Part shown: positions 17,558 to 28,796 of the stretch, in pieces
Numbering within the stretch: the first letter of the stretch is position 1
Layout of the letters: every line of letters begins with the position of its first letter
DNA from: Flavobacterium sp. CF136
GTDB taxonomy: Bacteria > Bacteroidota > Bacteroidia > Flavobacteriales > Flavobacteriaceae
Direction: 5' to 3'
NCBI RefSeq assembly: GCF_000282055.1
Contig: NZ_AKJZ01000035.1
Coordinates: 1 to 36,818 of the forward strand
DNA length: 36,818 nucleotides
The notes under the pieces: generated by a model
Told to the model about the DNA's origin: nothing
What the model saw: only the letters and a program-made list of their open reading frames with translations
The model's database searches: none
Position numbers and translations under genes: made by a program

Positions 17558-18364
17558 ATGAAAGATAAGAGGATATTATATGTATCATCTGAAGTCGTGC
17601 CTTATTTGGCTGAGAATGAGGTTTCATTAATGTCTTATGACGTTCCGAAAATGATTAATGATCAGGGAGGTCAAATAAGAATTTTCATGCCAAGATATGG
17701 AAATATTAATGAAAGAAGACATCAATTACACGAAGTAATCAGACTTTCAGGGATGAATTTGGTAGTGAACGACTTAGATATGCCCTTGATTATCAAAGTA
17801 GCATCAATTCCCAAAGAGCGAATTCAGGTCTATTTTATCGATAACGATGAATATTTTAAACGAAAAGCAACTTTTGCAGATGAAGAGGGTGTTTTATATC
17901 CTGATAATGATGAAAGAGCAATCTTTTTCGCAAAAGGAGTTGTTGAGACTGTAAAAAAACTGAACTGGGTTCCGGATATAATTCACGTTCATGGCTGGCT
18001 GGCTTCAATGCTGCCAATTTATATGAAACATTATTATAAAAACGAAGCTTTATTTTCTGAAACTAAAATTGTAACCTCTGTTTACGGGCAGTCTTTTGAT
18101 GAAAATCTTGATTTAGAAATGATTAACAAGGTGAAATTTGATGGTGTTCCGCATGAGAACATTGTAGATTTAGAAACACCAAACTACGAAAATATCCTAA
18201 AAGCAAGCATTTTACATTCAGATGCTGTAATAATTGCCTCTGAAAACGTATCACCAAGTTTAACAAAATTTATAGAATCTTCAGGAAAACCTTTTTTACC
18301 TTTCGCCACGAAAGATGCATTCGCTGAAGCGTATACAAATTTCTATAAAAGTATGGGGCTTTAA
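17558..18364 (+). CDS. Short glycogen/starch synthase-like protein (GT5 N-terminal domain only)
   Basis: 268 residues resembling the N-terminal Rossmann domain of GT5 glycogen synthases: ILYVSSEVVPYLAENE at the start, RIFMPRYGNINERRHQLHEV, and DIIHVHGWLASMLPIYMKHYY. Complete GT5 enzymes have about 480 residues; the C-terminal domain that binds the nucleotide sugar is absent, and no second reading frame supplies it downstream. The KxGGL motif after the first strand is replaced (NEVSLMSYDVPK). Glycogen synthase activity is therefore unlikely; a regulatory or binding role is possible. From memory, short forms of this type are common in Bacteroidetes, so this is not a recent truncation. It is followed after 21 bases by the DUF4270 lipoprotein gene and then glmS. 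Confidence 0.82.
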   Translation: MKDKRILYVSSEVVPYLAENEVSLMSYDVPKMINDQGGQIRIFMPRYGNINERRHQLHEVIRLSGMNLVVNDLDMPLIIKVASIPKERIQVYFIDNDEYFKRKATFADEEGVLYPDNDERAIFFAKGVVETVKKLNWVPDIIHVHGWLASMLPIYMKHYYKNEALFSETKIVTSVYGQSFDENLDLEMINKVKFDGVPHENIVDLETPNYENILKASILHSDAVIIASENVSPSLTKFIESSGKPFLPFATKDAFAEAYTNFYKSMGL

Positions 18365-18385
18365 ATTTTAACATTATTATTAAAC

Positions 18386-20053
18386 ATGTACAATACTTCT
18401 TTTATTAAGAAAATTCTATTAATAGCAACAGTTGCTTTTTTCTATTCTTGCGATAAAGACTTTAATGCCATTGGCGATGATTTAATTGGGAACGATCATT
18501 TTGATTTAACAGCAGACATTTATAGCGTAAATGCTTATAATCAAAAAGTTACTCCGGTAGCTTCAAATAATTTAGCAGTAAACGCATTAGGGATTTTTGA
18601 AAATCCTGTTTTTGCAACCACTACAGCAAATTTCAACACTCAGGTTTCACTCACCTCATATGCACCGGATTTAGGTGAGGGAGTTGCAATTGATAGTGTA
18701 ACTTTAAATATTCCATATTTTGTAGATGCAAGCAAGACTACAACCACTGCCGAAGGGATTTCAACCTATACATTAGATTCTATTTATGGTCCTGTAGACG
18801 GAAAAATTAAATTAAGCGTTTACGAATCAGGTGTTTTTCTGAATACTTACAATGCCAATAATTATGATGTAAGCAAATTTTACAGTACTGACAGAAATAG
18901 TGATTTCCAAACACAGGCTGAAGCACTAGGAGCAAGATTAAACGATGCAGCTGATCAATCTGAAAATGATGGATTCTTTTTTAATTCAAAAGAAATAACC
19001 GAAAAAACTCCAAAAACAGAGACTACCGCTGAAATCATTAAAAGAATTAAGCCTGAAATGCGTTTGCATTTGAACAAAGATTTTTTTAAAACCAAAATAT
19101 TTGGCGCTACTGCAAATCAATTAGCTGCTGATGACGTATTTAAAAACTACTTTAAAGGATTGTATTTTAAAGTAGAAAAATCAGGAATTCTGCCAAGCAC
19201 AATGGCAATGTTAGATTTTAAATCAGGGAAAATAAATATTTTTTATAAAGCTAAAACGGCTATAACTACTGATGCTGAAACAGTAATGGAATCAAGAAGT
19301 CTTGTTATAAATTTAACCGGAAATACTGTTAGTTTATTAGAAGAAAGCAACCCTAATTCTAACTACACAACTGCTGCGGCAAATGATAAGGTTGCTGATG
19401 AAAAATTATATTTAAAAGGAGGTCAGGGATCAATGGCAGTGATTGAACTATTTGGCGAGGATTTAATTCAATATGGTAGTGATGGGAATGTGATAACCAC
19501 CCCGAATAATGTTCCGGATGAATTAGATGAGATTAGACATAATTATACTGCTAAAAATTGGAGAGTAAACGAAGCCAATCTGGTTTTTCATATTGATGCT
19601 AATACAATGGCCGGAGCTATTGAACCAAATAGAATTTATTTGTATGATCTGACCAATAATACAATTCTTAATGATTATTCTTTTGACGGAAGTACATCTA
19701 TAACAGGTGACCCGAAAAAAGCTAAATCAATTTTTGGAGGCATGATCAATGTCGATGCAAATAAAAGAGGTACAACTTACAAAATAAGAATTACAAACTA
19801 TATTAGAAGCATTATGAGAAATGCTGCTGTTGCCAACGTAAAACTAGGCTTGGTAGTTACTGAAGACATTAATACAACTGCTTCTGCTAAATTGGACAAA
19901 ACTAAAATTAATGTTGGCAGTGCCATATCTGAAGTTCCAAGAGCTTCGGTAATGAGCCCATTAGGAACAGTTTTATATGGAGGAATCGTTTCGCAAAATG
20001 TTCCGGAAGAGAAAAAATTAAAATTAGAAATTTACTACACTAAACCAAATTAA
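18386..20053 (+). CDS. DUF4270 family lipoprotein
   Basis: 555 residues. N-terminal SPII signal with lipobox FFYSC (Cys22), followed by the family-typical DKDFNAIGDDLIGNDHFD. The rest is beta-rich and shows no catalytic motif. It fits DUF4270, an outer-membrane-anchored family of unknown function in Bacteroidetes. Being encoded between the GT5-like protein and glmS (gaps of 21 and 10 bases) suggests one transcript and a link with envelope or carbohydrate metabolism, but the sequence does not show a function. Confidence 0.88.
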   Translation: MYNTSFIKKILLIATVAFFYSCDKDFNAIGDDLIGNDHFDLTADIYSVNAYNQKVTPVASNNLAVNALGIFENPVFATTTANFNTQVSLTSYAPDLGEGVAIDSVTLNIPYFVDASKTTTTAEGISTYTLDSIYGPVDGKIKLSVYESGVFLNTYNANNYDVSKFYSTDRNSDFQTQAEALGARLNDAADQSENDGFFFNSKEITEKTPKTETTAEIIKRIKPEMRLHLNKDFFKTKIFGATANQLAADDVFKNYFKGLYFKVEKSGILPSTMAMLDFKSGKINIFYKAKTAITTDAETVMESRSLVINLTGNTVSLLEESNPNSNYTTAAANDKVADEKLYLKGGQGSMAVIELFGEDLIQYGSDGNVITTPNNVPDELDEIRHNYTAKNWRVNEANLVFHIDANTMAGAIEPNRIYLYDLTNNTILNDYSFDGSTSITGDPKKAKSIFGGMINVDANKRGTTYKIRITNYIRSIMRNAAVANVKLGLVVTEDINTTASAKLDKTKINVGSAISEVPRASVMSPLGTVLYGGIVSQNVPEEKKLKLEIYYTKPN

Positions 20054-20063
20054 TAAATAACAT

Positions 20064-21914
20064 ATGTGTGGAATTGTTGGATATATAGGTCATAGAGAGG
20101 CGTATCCTATTGTTATCAAAGGATTAAAACGACTCGAATACAGAGGTTACGATAGTGCTGGTGTAATGTTATACGATCAGGAATCAGGGATTAAACTTTG
20201 TAAAACAAAAGGGAAAGTTTCGGATCTTGAGGAAAAAGCAAAAGCAAATTTCACAACAAACGGAACCATTGGAATTGGACATACCCGTTGGGCAACACAT
20301 GGGGTTCCCAATGATGTAAACTCACATCCACATCTTTCAAACTCAGGAGATTTAGCTATTATTCACAATGGGATAATCGAAAATTATGCTCCACTTAAAG
20401 AAGAGTTGAAAAAAAGAGGATATGTATTTCATTCAGATACTGACACCGAAGTTTTGGTTAACTTAATTGAAGAGGTTCAGAAAAAAGAGAAAATAAAACT
20501 TGGGAAAGCTGTTCAAATAGCACTAAATCAAGTCGTTGGTGCTTATGCCATAGCTGTTTTTGATAAAAAAAACCCAACCGAAATTGTAGCTGCCCGATTA
20601 GGAAGCCCATTGGCAATCGGTGTTGGTGAAGGAGAATACTTTATTGCTTCTGATGCATCTCCATTTATTGAATATACTCCCAACGCAGTATATCTTGAAG
20701 ATGGTGAAATGGCAAATATCAGATTGCATAAACCTCTTAAAGTTAGAAAAATAAAAGATGACTCTTTGGTAGATCCTTACATACAAGAACTTCAGATGAA
20801 TTTGGAGCAGATTGAAAAAGGAGGTTATGACCATTTCATGCTAAAAGAAATATACGAACAACCAAGCGTAATTAAAGATACTTACAGAGGAAGACTTAAT
20901 GCCAATAAAGGAATTGTTCAGTTAGCAGGTATTGAAGACAATATCGAAAAATTCCTGAATGCAGATCGTATTATCATTGTGGCTTGTGGAACTTCGTGGC
21001 ATGCCGGGCTTGTAGCCGAATATGTTATTGAAGAGTTTACCCGTATTCCTGTTGAAGTAGAATATGCCTCTGAATTTAGATACAGAAATCCAATTATCAA
21101 TAAAAATGACGTTGTTATTGCAATTTCCCAATCCGGGGAAACAGCAGACACAATGGCCGCTATTAAATTGGCTAAAGAAAATGGCGCTTTTGTATTTGGA
21201 GTTTGTAATGTTGTTGGATCATCAATTTCAAGAGAGAGTCACGCAGGTGCATATACACACGCAGGACCGGAAATTGGAGTTGCTTCAACTAAAGCTTTTA
21301 CAACTCAGATTACCGTTTTGACAATGATTGCATTGCGACTGGGAAAAGCTAAAGGAACTTTATCAAACACTGACTTTCATACTTACTTACAAGAATTAGA
21401 AATAATTCCGGAAAAAGTTGCTGAAGCATTGGAGACCAATGACAGAGCAAAAGAAATTGCTGCAGCTTTTAAAGATGCGCCAAATTGTTTGTATTTAGGC
21501 CGTGGTTATAATTTTCCGGTAGCTCTGGAAGGTGCTTTAAAACTTAAAGAGATATCTTATATACATGCTGAAGGTTATCCGGCAGCCGAAATGAAACACG
21601 GTCCAATTGCTTTAATTGATGAGCAAATGCCTGTTATTGTGATTGCTCCTAAACAAGGTCATTATGATAAAATTGTAAGTAATATTCAGGAAATAAAATC
21701 CAGAAGCGGAAAAATTATTGCCGTTGTAACCAAAGGTGATACACAAGTTCGTGAATTGGCTGATTATGTAATAGAAATTCCTGAAACTTCTGATGCACTG
21801 TCACCACTAATCACTACAATACCTTTACAGCTTTTATCTTATCATATCGCTGTTATGAGAGGATGTAATGTTGATCAGCCACGTAACTTAGCTAAATCGG
21901 TTACAGTCGAATAA
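20064..21914 (+). CDS. glmS: Glutamine-fructose-6-phosphate aminotransferase (isomerizing)
   Basis: 616 residues, full length. Cys2 of MCGIVGYIG is the glutaminase nucleophile after Met removal. The class II amidotransferase domain (2-240) has HTRWATHG and HNGIIENY. Two SIS isomerase domains follow (about 290-420 and 460-600) with CGTSWHAG, SQSGETADT and AEMKHGPIALI, and the conserved C-terminus is PRNLAKSVTVE. It makes glucosamine-6-phosphate from fructose-6-phosphate and glutamine, the entry to UDP-GlcNAc for peptidoglycan and lipid A. It is the last gene of the GT5-like/DUF4270/glmS run. No glmS ribozyme is expected or seen, as only 10 bases separate it from the upstream gene. Confidence 0.98.
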   Translation: MCGIVGYIGHREAYPIVIKGLKRLEYRGYDSAGVMLYDQESGIKLCKTKGKVSDLEEKAKANFTTNGTIGIGHTRWATHGVPNDVNSHPHLSNSGDLAIIHNGIIENYAPLKEELKKRGYVFHSDTDTEVLVNLIEEVQKKEKIKLGKAVQIALNQVVGAYAIAVFDKKNPTEIVAARLGSPLAIGVGEGEYFIASDASPFIEYTPNAVYLEDGEMANIRLHKPLKVRKIKDDSLVDPYIQELQMNLEQIEKGGYDHFMLKEIYEQPSVIKDTYRGRLNANKGIVQLAGIEDNIEKFLNADRIIIVACGTSWHAGLVAEYVIEEFTRIPVEVEYASEFRYRNPIINKNDVVIAISQSGETADTMAAIKLAKENGAFVFGVCNVVGSSISRESHAGAYTHAGPEIGVASTKAFTTQITVLTMIALRLGKAKGTLSNTDFHTYLQELEIIPEKVAEALETNDRAKEIAAAFKDAPNCLYLGRGYNFPVALEGALKLKEISYIHAEGYPAAEMKHGPIALIDEQMPVIVIAPKQGHYDKIVSNIQEIKSRSGKIIAVVTKGDTQVRELADYVIEIPETSDALSPLITTIPLQLLSYHIAVMRGCNVDQPRNLAKSVTVE

Positions 21915-21940
21915 GGATATATACAAAACAACAATTTATT

Positions 21941-21968
21941 AAGCGGGACATAATGTCTCGCTTTTTTT
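21941..21968 (+). terminator. Rho-independent terminator after glmS
   Basis: A 10-bp stem (21941-21950 with 21954-21963, one G-T pair), a TAA loop and a T run. It ends the GT5-like/DUF4270/glmS transcript. Confidence 0.85.
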
Positions 21969-22490
21969 ATTGCCAATATTTTCAACATTTGCTTAGTGGG
22001 ATATTAATGTCCATTTATTCTGAAGACTATAAGCGTCTATGTCATTCTTTGTAGCTGATTACATTTAAACCTCAATAGCCGTTAACAAGCAGAATACAAA
22101 AGGAGACATAGAGTATCAAACCTCATTTCCAAATAATAAGCCTGATTAATATTCCTAATTATGTTTGCTCCTGACCTTTATCTTAAAATAAGAAAATACA
22201 AATAATGTTAAAAAAGAAAGAATTAGCACTTGTTTTTTTTTATTGTCAAATTTTTTTTAACCTGTATGTATTTTTATTAAATCCTCAATATTTTTCGTAA
22301 AAAATTATATGTACGCATAGTATTTGAATTTGTCATGCTTTGATATTGATTTTACTTTAATAAAATTCATTATGGAATAGTTAAAATACTCATGAAAAAT
22401 GCACTTAAAATTAATTTTTTTTAACATTTTTTTATTAATATCAAAATTATTTGTATTTTGGCTATATAAACTAACCAAAAAAACTGACAA
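21969..22490. other. Non-coding region of about 520 bp upstream of the TonB receptor
   Basis: AT-rich stretch with runs of A and T and no convincing reading frame. The last 40 bases hold a possible -7 element, TATTTTG at 22453-22459 (one base short of TAnnTTTG), likely part of the promoter for the receptor gene. No hairpin or known riboswitch was recognised. Confidence 0.5.
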
Positions 22491-25322
22491 ATGAGAGTGT
22501 ATTTACTAATTATGTTGTTTTTCAGCGGATTATCCTTTGCGCAGAATACAATTTCCGGTTCTATTACAGACAGTAACAAACAATCAATTCCTGGAGCCAA
22601 TATTACTGTAATAGGTAGCCCAAGCAGTACATCAACTGATTTTGATGGCACTTTTAAATTGAATACTAATGCAGCGTTGCCTTATACTATTAAAATATCT
22701 GCAGTAGGCTTTGAAACTAAAACAATTAGCATCACATCGGCTAATCAAAATGTAAGCGTAGTCTTAAAAGAGGAAGAGACCAAACTTAATGAAATAGTTG
22801 TTTCAGCATCCAGAACTCCTGAAAGAATACTAGAATCACCTGTAACTATAGAAAGGATGGGGATTCAGGATATTAAAAAAACAGCTTCCCCTTCATTTTA
22901 TGATGGCCTGGAAAATTTAAAAGAGGTACAAATGAATACAAGCAGTATGTCTTTTAAATCAATTAATACCAGAGGTTTTGCTACTGTCGCGAACACTCGT
23001 TTTATGCAGTTAGTTGATGGAATGGATAATTCTTCTCCACTATTGAATTTTGTTTTAGGAAATATGATTGGTGTATCAGAAATTGATGTTCAAAGTGTCG
23101 AGTTATTACCTGGTGCATCATCTGCATTATATGGAGCCAACGCTTTCAATGGAATTTTATTTATGAATAGTAAAAGCCCTTTTACTTATCAAGGGGTATC
23201 AGCATATTTTAAATATGGTCAAACATCACAAGAAGCTGCCGGAACAAATAACTATTATGATTTTGGTGTAAGATTTTCACATGCGTTTAATAAATATTTT
23301 GCCGCAAAAGCCAACTTTACTTATATGCAGGCCACAGATTGGTATGCAACAAATTATAATGACAAAACCATCAAAGGAATAGACCGCAGTAATATAAATT
23401 ACGATGGAATAAATGTATATGGGGACGAAGTTTCAACAAATATAAAAGGAGTTGGTCAGTCATTAGCAAATCTGGGTTTAATACCTGCAGGAGCAGTAAA
23501 CTTATTACCAAATACCAATGTTAGCAGAACAGGGTATAATGAAACAAACCTTACTGATAACAAAGCAGGTAATACTAAAATTGATTTCTCATTTCACGGA
23601 AGACCATTTGGCGATGAAAGATTAGAAATTATCTGGCAAAGTAAATTTGGTTTTGGAAATGCAGTTTATCAGGGAGCGAATAGATATTATTTAAATAACT
23701 TTTTTATGCAACAGCATAAATTAGAATTTAAAGGAAAGAATTTTTTCTTAAGAGGATATACGACTACAGAAGATGGTGGAAATTCATATGATATGGTTTT
23801 TACAGGAATCAATGTAAACCGAAAATGGAAAGATGACAAGACTTGGTTTGGACAATATGCAGGAGCATATATTCAATCTACTTTAGCCGGGATGACTCCG
23901 GAAAATGCTCATATAGCTGCAAGAAATACTGCTGACACAGGCCGTTTTTTACCGGGAACACAACAATTCAACAATGCCTTTAAACAGGTAATTAATGATG
24001 AGAGTGTTCTTTCGGGATCAAAATTGGTTGACAACTCGAAAATTTATCATTCAGATGCAAATTATAATTTTAAAGATCTTATCAAAATTGCTGAAATCCA
24101 GGTTGGTGGTTCTTTTAGATTATATGAATTAAATTCTCATGGCAGAATTTATACTGATGCTAATGGTGCGATAAATTATAATGAATATGGCGCTTATACA
24201 CAATTAACAAAAAGATTCATAGATGACAGATTAAAATTTACGGGATCTATTCGTTATGATAAATCTAAAAACTTTGATGGAAGCTACTCTCCAAGATTGT
24301 CTCTTGTATATTCAGGAGGTGAGAGAAAAAATCACAACTTCAGAACATCGTTCCAAACTGGTTTCAGAAACCCGACTACTCAGGATCAATACATAGGTTT
24401 TAATATTGGAAACGCTGTGTTGCTTGGTTCAGCACCTGATAATTTAATGCGATATAGTGAAACATTAGATGTTGCAACAACTGCAGGTCAGGCTTTTGCA
24501 GGGGGTTCAACAGTTGTAATGACCGGTTTAAACGCTTATAACAATTCTTATACAGCAAGTTCTGTCGGTGCATTTAGTGCTTTGGCCGGCAGTAACCCGG
24601 TAGCAGCTTCAGCACTTTTAAGAAAAACAAATGTAAATTATGTAAAACCTGAAGAAGTTAAGGCATTTGAAATTGGATATCGTTCTTTAATTAAAGATGT
24701 TTCTATCGATCTGAATGCGTATTATAACATTTATAATAATTTCATTGGAAACTTAAATGCAGTAGCGCCTTATTATGGTACAGCGCAAGATTCGCCAAAT
24801 CCATTAGCAGGCCCTACAGATCCAGGTGCTCAATCATTGCATGCTCTTCAAAATGGAAATTACAGAGCATATCAATTATACACAAACACAGATGTTGAAA
24901 TTAAATCATTTGGATTTGGAGTAGGGTTATCTAAGAAAATAATTGCAGATTTTGAATTAGGAGTAAACTACAACTATGCTCAGTTTGACTTTGATCAGGC
25001 AAAAGATCCTAGTTTTGAAGCTGGTTTTAACACCCCAAAACACAGAGTTAAAGTATCTCTTGGTAATGAAAGATTATTCAAAAATTTTGGATTTAATGTT
25101 AGTGGAAGATGGAATAGTGAATACATGTGGCAATCAAGTTTTGCAGATGGTGTAATTGAATCAGCTACAGTGATTGATGCGCAAATTAATTATGGAATTC
25201 CAAAATTAAAATCAGTTTTAAAATTAGGAGCCGCAAATATTGGAGGAAAAGAATATTATCAGGTAATTGGTTCTGGATTGATTGGGCGACAAGTTTTTGC
25301 TTCCTGGACAATTAATCCGTAA
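22491..25322 (+). CDS. TonB-dependent outer-membrane receptor (carboxypeptidase-like N-domain)
   Basis: 943 residues with a signal peptide (MRVYLLIMLFFSGLSFAQ). A carboxypeptidase-D regulatory-like domain (about 19-103: ISGSITDSNKQSIPGANITV) is followed by a TonB-box-like stretch and plug (about 107-230: LNEIVVSASRTPERI, LLPGASSALYGANAFNGIL). A 22-strand type barrel fills the rest. It lacks the SusC-type plug signature and no SusD gene follows, so it is not a canonical polysaccharide utilisation pair. It should import a substrate across the outer membrane with TonB/ExbBD energy. The next gene, 85 bases on, is a GDSL-esterase lipoprotein likely acting on the same substrate. Confidence 0.92.
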   Translation: MRVYLLIMLFFSGLSFAQNTISGSITDSNKQSIPGANITVIGSPSSTSTDFDGTFKLNTNAALPYTIKISAVGFETKTISITSANQNVSVVLKEEETKLNEIVVSASRTPERILESPVTIERMGIQDIKKTASPSFYDGLENLKEVQMNTSSMSFKSINTRGFATVANTRFMQLVDGMDNSSPLLNFVLGNMIGVSEIDVQSVELLPGASSALYGANAFNGILFMNSKSPFTYQGVSAYFKYGQTSQEAAGTNNYYDFGVRFSHAFNKYFAAKANFTYMQATDWYATNYNDKTIKGIDRSNINYDGINVYGDEVSTNIKGVGQSLANLGLIPAGAVNLLPNTNVSRTGYNETNLTDNKAGNTKIDFSFHGRPFGDERLEIIWQSKFGFGNAVYQGANRYYLNNFFMQQHKLEFKGKNFFLRGYTTTEDGGNSYDMVFTGINVNRKWKDDKTWFGQYAGAYIQSTLAGMTPENAHIAARNTADTGRFLPGTQQFNNAFKQVINDESVLSGSKLVDNSKIYHSDANYNFKDLIKIAEIQVGGSFRLYELNSHGRIYTDANGAINYNEYGAYTQLTKRFIDDRLKFTGSIRYDKSKNFDGSYSPRLSLVYSGGERKNHNFRTSFQTGFRNPTTQDQYIGFNIGNAVLLGSAPDNLMRYSETLDVATTAGQAFAGGSTVVMTGLNAYNNSYTASSVGAFSALAGSNPVAASALLRKTNVNYVKPEEVKAFEIGYRSLIKDVSIDLNAYYNIYNNFIGNLNAVAPYYGTAQDSPNPLAGPTDPGAQSLHALQNGNYRAYQLYTNTDVEIKSFGFGVGLSKKIIADFELGVNYNYAQFDFDQAKDPSFEAGFNTPKHRVKVSLGNERLFKNFGFNVSGRWNSEYMWQSSFADGVIESATVIDAQINYGIPKLKSVLKLGAANIGGKEYYQVIGSGLIGRQVFASWTINP

Positions 25323-25407
25323 TTAAAATATACTAACAAAAAACAAATACTTTATTTACTTTTCTTAAAGCAAAATTTAGAAAGTGATAATTAAAATATA
25401 CTAAATT

Positions 25408-26973
25408 ATGATAAAAAATTTCAAATGGCTATTATTGGTTTCGTTGACCTTTATGGCTTGTAATAGTGATGATGAAGTTGTTACAGTAATAGATTCATCT
25501 GACGGACTTCCTTTAACTTCCGGAACAGCTGATTTTTCAAAATACGTTGCATTGGGAAATTCTCTAACTTCCGGTTTTAGTGATGGTGCTCTTTTTATAA
25601 AAGGACAACAAGGATCCTATACCAATATTATGGCGCAACAATTTAAACTTGTTGGCGGAGGAGAATTTAAAATCCCTTATACTAATGATAATATTGGGGG
25701 TTTGCTTTTTGGAGGACAAATAAATCCGGCTTTTGGCCCAAGACTGTATTTTAACGGAACAGCTCCTGTTCCGGTAACCGGACCGCCAACAACAGAAGTT
25801 TTCAACCCAGCAATTCCTGCTGCCGGACCTTATAATAACACAGGAGTACCAGGCGCTAAAAGTTTTCATTTATTATCTCCAACTTATGGGGCTGCGGCTG
25901 GTTTATCGAATGGAACAGCAAATCCGTATTATGTACGTTTTGCACCAAACGGAACAACTTCAGTATTGGCATACGCTATGAGCCAAACTCCAACTTTCTT
26001 TTCGTTATGGATAGGAAATAATGACGTATTAGGATATGCAACAACAGGAGGAGATGGGACAAACCCAATTACTCCGGCAACCGGAGCCGCCGGAGTAGGC
26101 TTTGATGGTACTTATGCGGCATTAGTAAATACATTAACTTCTGCAGGTGCTAAAGGTGTAGTAGCCAATATTCCTTATGTAACATCAATTCCTTTTTTCA
26201 AAACGGTTCCTTATAATCCACTAACGGCTAAAGTACTAGGAGGTGGTAATGAAGCAACTGGCACTGCAACAATAAATGCGCTTAATGCTCAATTATATGG
26301 GCCATTAAAAAATGCATTAAATTATCTTGGAGTAACTGACAGAATTAATTTGCTGTCTCTTACAGCAGCAAATCCATTATTGATAAAAGATGAATCATTA
26401 ACTAATTTATCTGCACAGCTTACTGCAGTTCTTACACCTTCAGTAGGTGCACAAACAGCCGCTTTTTATGGTACTGTCTTTGGGCAGGCACGTCAGGCAA
26501 CAGCAACAGATTTAATTCTTTTAACTACACAATCAGCAATTGGAGCAGCACCTACTGCGGCTAATTCAGGGCTTGGCGCAGCACCTCCTTCTCCTTTAGA
26601 TAAATTTGGCATCACATATCCTCTACAAGATAAATATGCATTAATTCCGACAGAAATAGCAGAATTAAAAGTTGCTACAGATGCGTTCAATGCTACAATA
26701 AAATCACTTGCAGATTCAAAAGGTCTTGCTTTTGTAGATGCAAATGCCATTATGGCTCAAATTGATAGCGGTGGAATTGTCGCAAATAATTTCACAATGG
26801 CTTCAACGTTTGTAACAGGCGGAACTTTTTCTTTGGATGGAATTCATCCTTCACCAAGAGGATATGCGTTTATTGCAAATAAATTTATCGAAGCCATTAA
26901 CATAAAATACGGATCAAACTTAAAAGGTGTAAATGTTGGCAATTACTCCATTCTATATCCTGGATCATTATAA
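25408..26973 (+). CDS. SGNH/GDSL-family esterase lipoprotein
   Basis: 521 residues with an SPII signal (FMAC, Cys18). SGNH blocks are present: block I YVALGNSLTSG with nucleophile Ser52, block III WIGNNDVLGY, and block V DGIHPSPRGYAFIANKF supplying Asp and His. Block I has GNSL in place of GDSL, a common variant. The family usually needs about 200-350 residues; the extra length is a Gly/Ala/Pro/Thr-rich insertion in the middle. It probably sits on the outer membrane and hydrolyses an ester substrate for or from the adjoining TonB-dependent receptor, with which it is likely co-transcribed. A strong hairpin terminator follows. Confidence 0.88.
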   Translation: MIKNFKWLLLVSLTFMACNSDDEVVTVIDSSDGLPLTSGTADFSKYVALGNSLTSGFSDGALFIKGQQGSYTNIMAQQFKLVGGGEFKIPYTNDNIGGLLFGGQINPAFGPRLYFNGTAPVPVTGPPTTEVFNPAIPAAGPYNNTGVPGAKSFHLLSPTYGAAAGLSNGTANPYYVRFAPNGTTSVLAYAMSQTPTFFSLWIGNNDVLGYATTGGDGTNPITPATGAAGVGFDGTYAALVNTLTSAGAKGVVANIPYVTSIPFFKTVPYNPLTAKVLGGGNEATGTATINALNAQLYGPLKNALNYLGVTDRINLLSLTAANPLLIKDESLTNLSAQLTAVLTPSVGAQTAAFYGTVFGQARQATATDLILLTTQSAIGAAPTAANSGLGAAPPSPLDKFGITYPLQDKYALIPTEIAELKVATDAFNATIKSLADSKGLAFVDANAIMAQIDSGGIVANNFTMASTFVTGGTFSLDGIHPSPRGYAFIANKFIEAINIKYGSNLKGVNVGNYSILYPGSL

Positions 26974-26992
26974 TAAAGCCAATTTTTTTAGT

Positions 26993-27033
26993 AAAAAGCC
27001 ACTCGTTTCTAAAATGTAGTGGCTTTTTTTTAT
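26993..27033 (+). terminator. Rho-independent terminator after the GDSL lipoprotein
   Basis: An 11-bp stem (26993-27003 with 27018-27028) around a 14-base loop, followed by a T run. It separates the receptor/esterase pair from atpD. Confidence 0.85.
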
Positions 27034-27117
27034 TTACCTAAAAATTGTCGTTTTAGATATTTGAAGCCTGAGTTTTAGGAATGAAACAAAAACTAAGTAT
27101 TTTTTTTGCAAAAAATA

Positions 27118-27147
27118 TTGATTTTATATTTTAAAAAATTATCTTTG
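27118..27147 (+). promoter_or_regulatory. Bacteroidetes-type promoter for atpDC
   Basis: TTG at 27118-27120, 19 bases, then TATCTTTG at 27140-27147: an exact fit to the TTTG/TTG-N19-TAnnTTTG architecture of Bacteroidetes housekeeping promoters. The leader would be about 55 bases before the atpD start at 27209. Confidence 0.75.
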
Positions 27148-27205
27148 CGCTCTGAAAAAAGAGTTTATTTCAATAAACCTAAATAGCTATTTAATAAATA
27201 CATAA

Positions 27206-28720
<1,515 letters not shown>

Positions 28721-28723
28721 TTG

Positions 28724-28790
28724 GTTGTTAGTTGTTAGTTGTCAGTTGTTAAAAAACAACACCAACGATCAACGATCAACTATTAACTAA
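28724..28790. repeat. Degenerate inverted repeat between atpD and atpC
   Basis: A 5' half made of tandem GTTAGTTG/GTCAGTTG-like octamers is followed by a 3' half with CAACGATCAACGATCAAC. The halves are imperfect complements that can pair around a centre near 28753. It looks like a flavobacterial intergenic repeat rather than a terminator, as there is no T run. It may modulate the atpD:atpC ratio (inference). Confidence 0.55.
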
Positions 28791-28796
28791 AAAATT

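Noticed and set aside
17558..18364. Frameshifted full-length glycogen synthase
   Set aside because: The downstream sequence is a different intact gene (DUF4270 lipoprotein) starting 21 bases later; no remnant of the C-terminal GT5 domain is visible in any frame.
20064..20100. glmS ribozyme upstream of glmS
   Set aside because: Only 10 bases separate glmS from the preceding gene, leaving no room for the ribozyme, which is also mainly a Firmicutes feature.
22305..22651. Minus-strand open frames (61 and 76 codons) before and within the TonB receptor start
   Set aside because: They are low-complexity products of AT-rich DNA, and one overlaps the receptor signal peptide; no domain and no plausible promoter.
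22491..26973. Classical SusC/SusD polysaccharide utilisation pair
   Set aside because: The receptor lacks the SusC plug signature, and the partner has SGNH hydrolase motifs rather than SusD TPR features.
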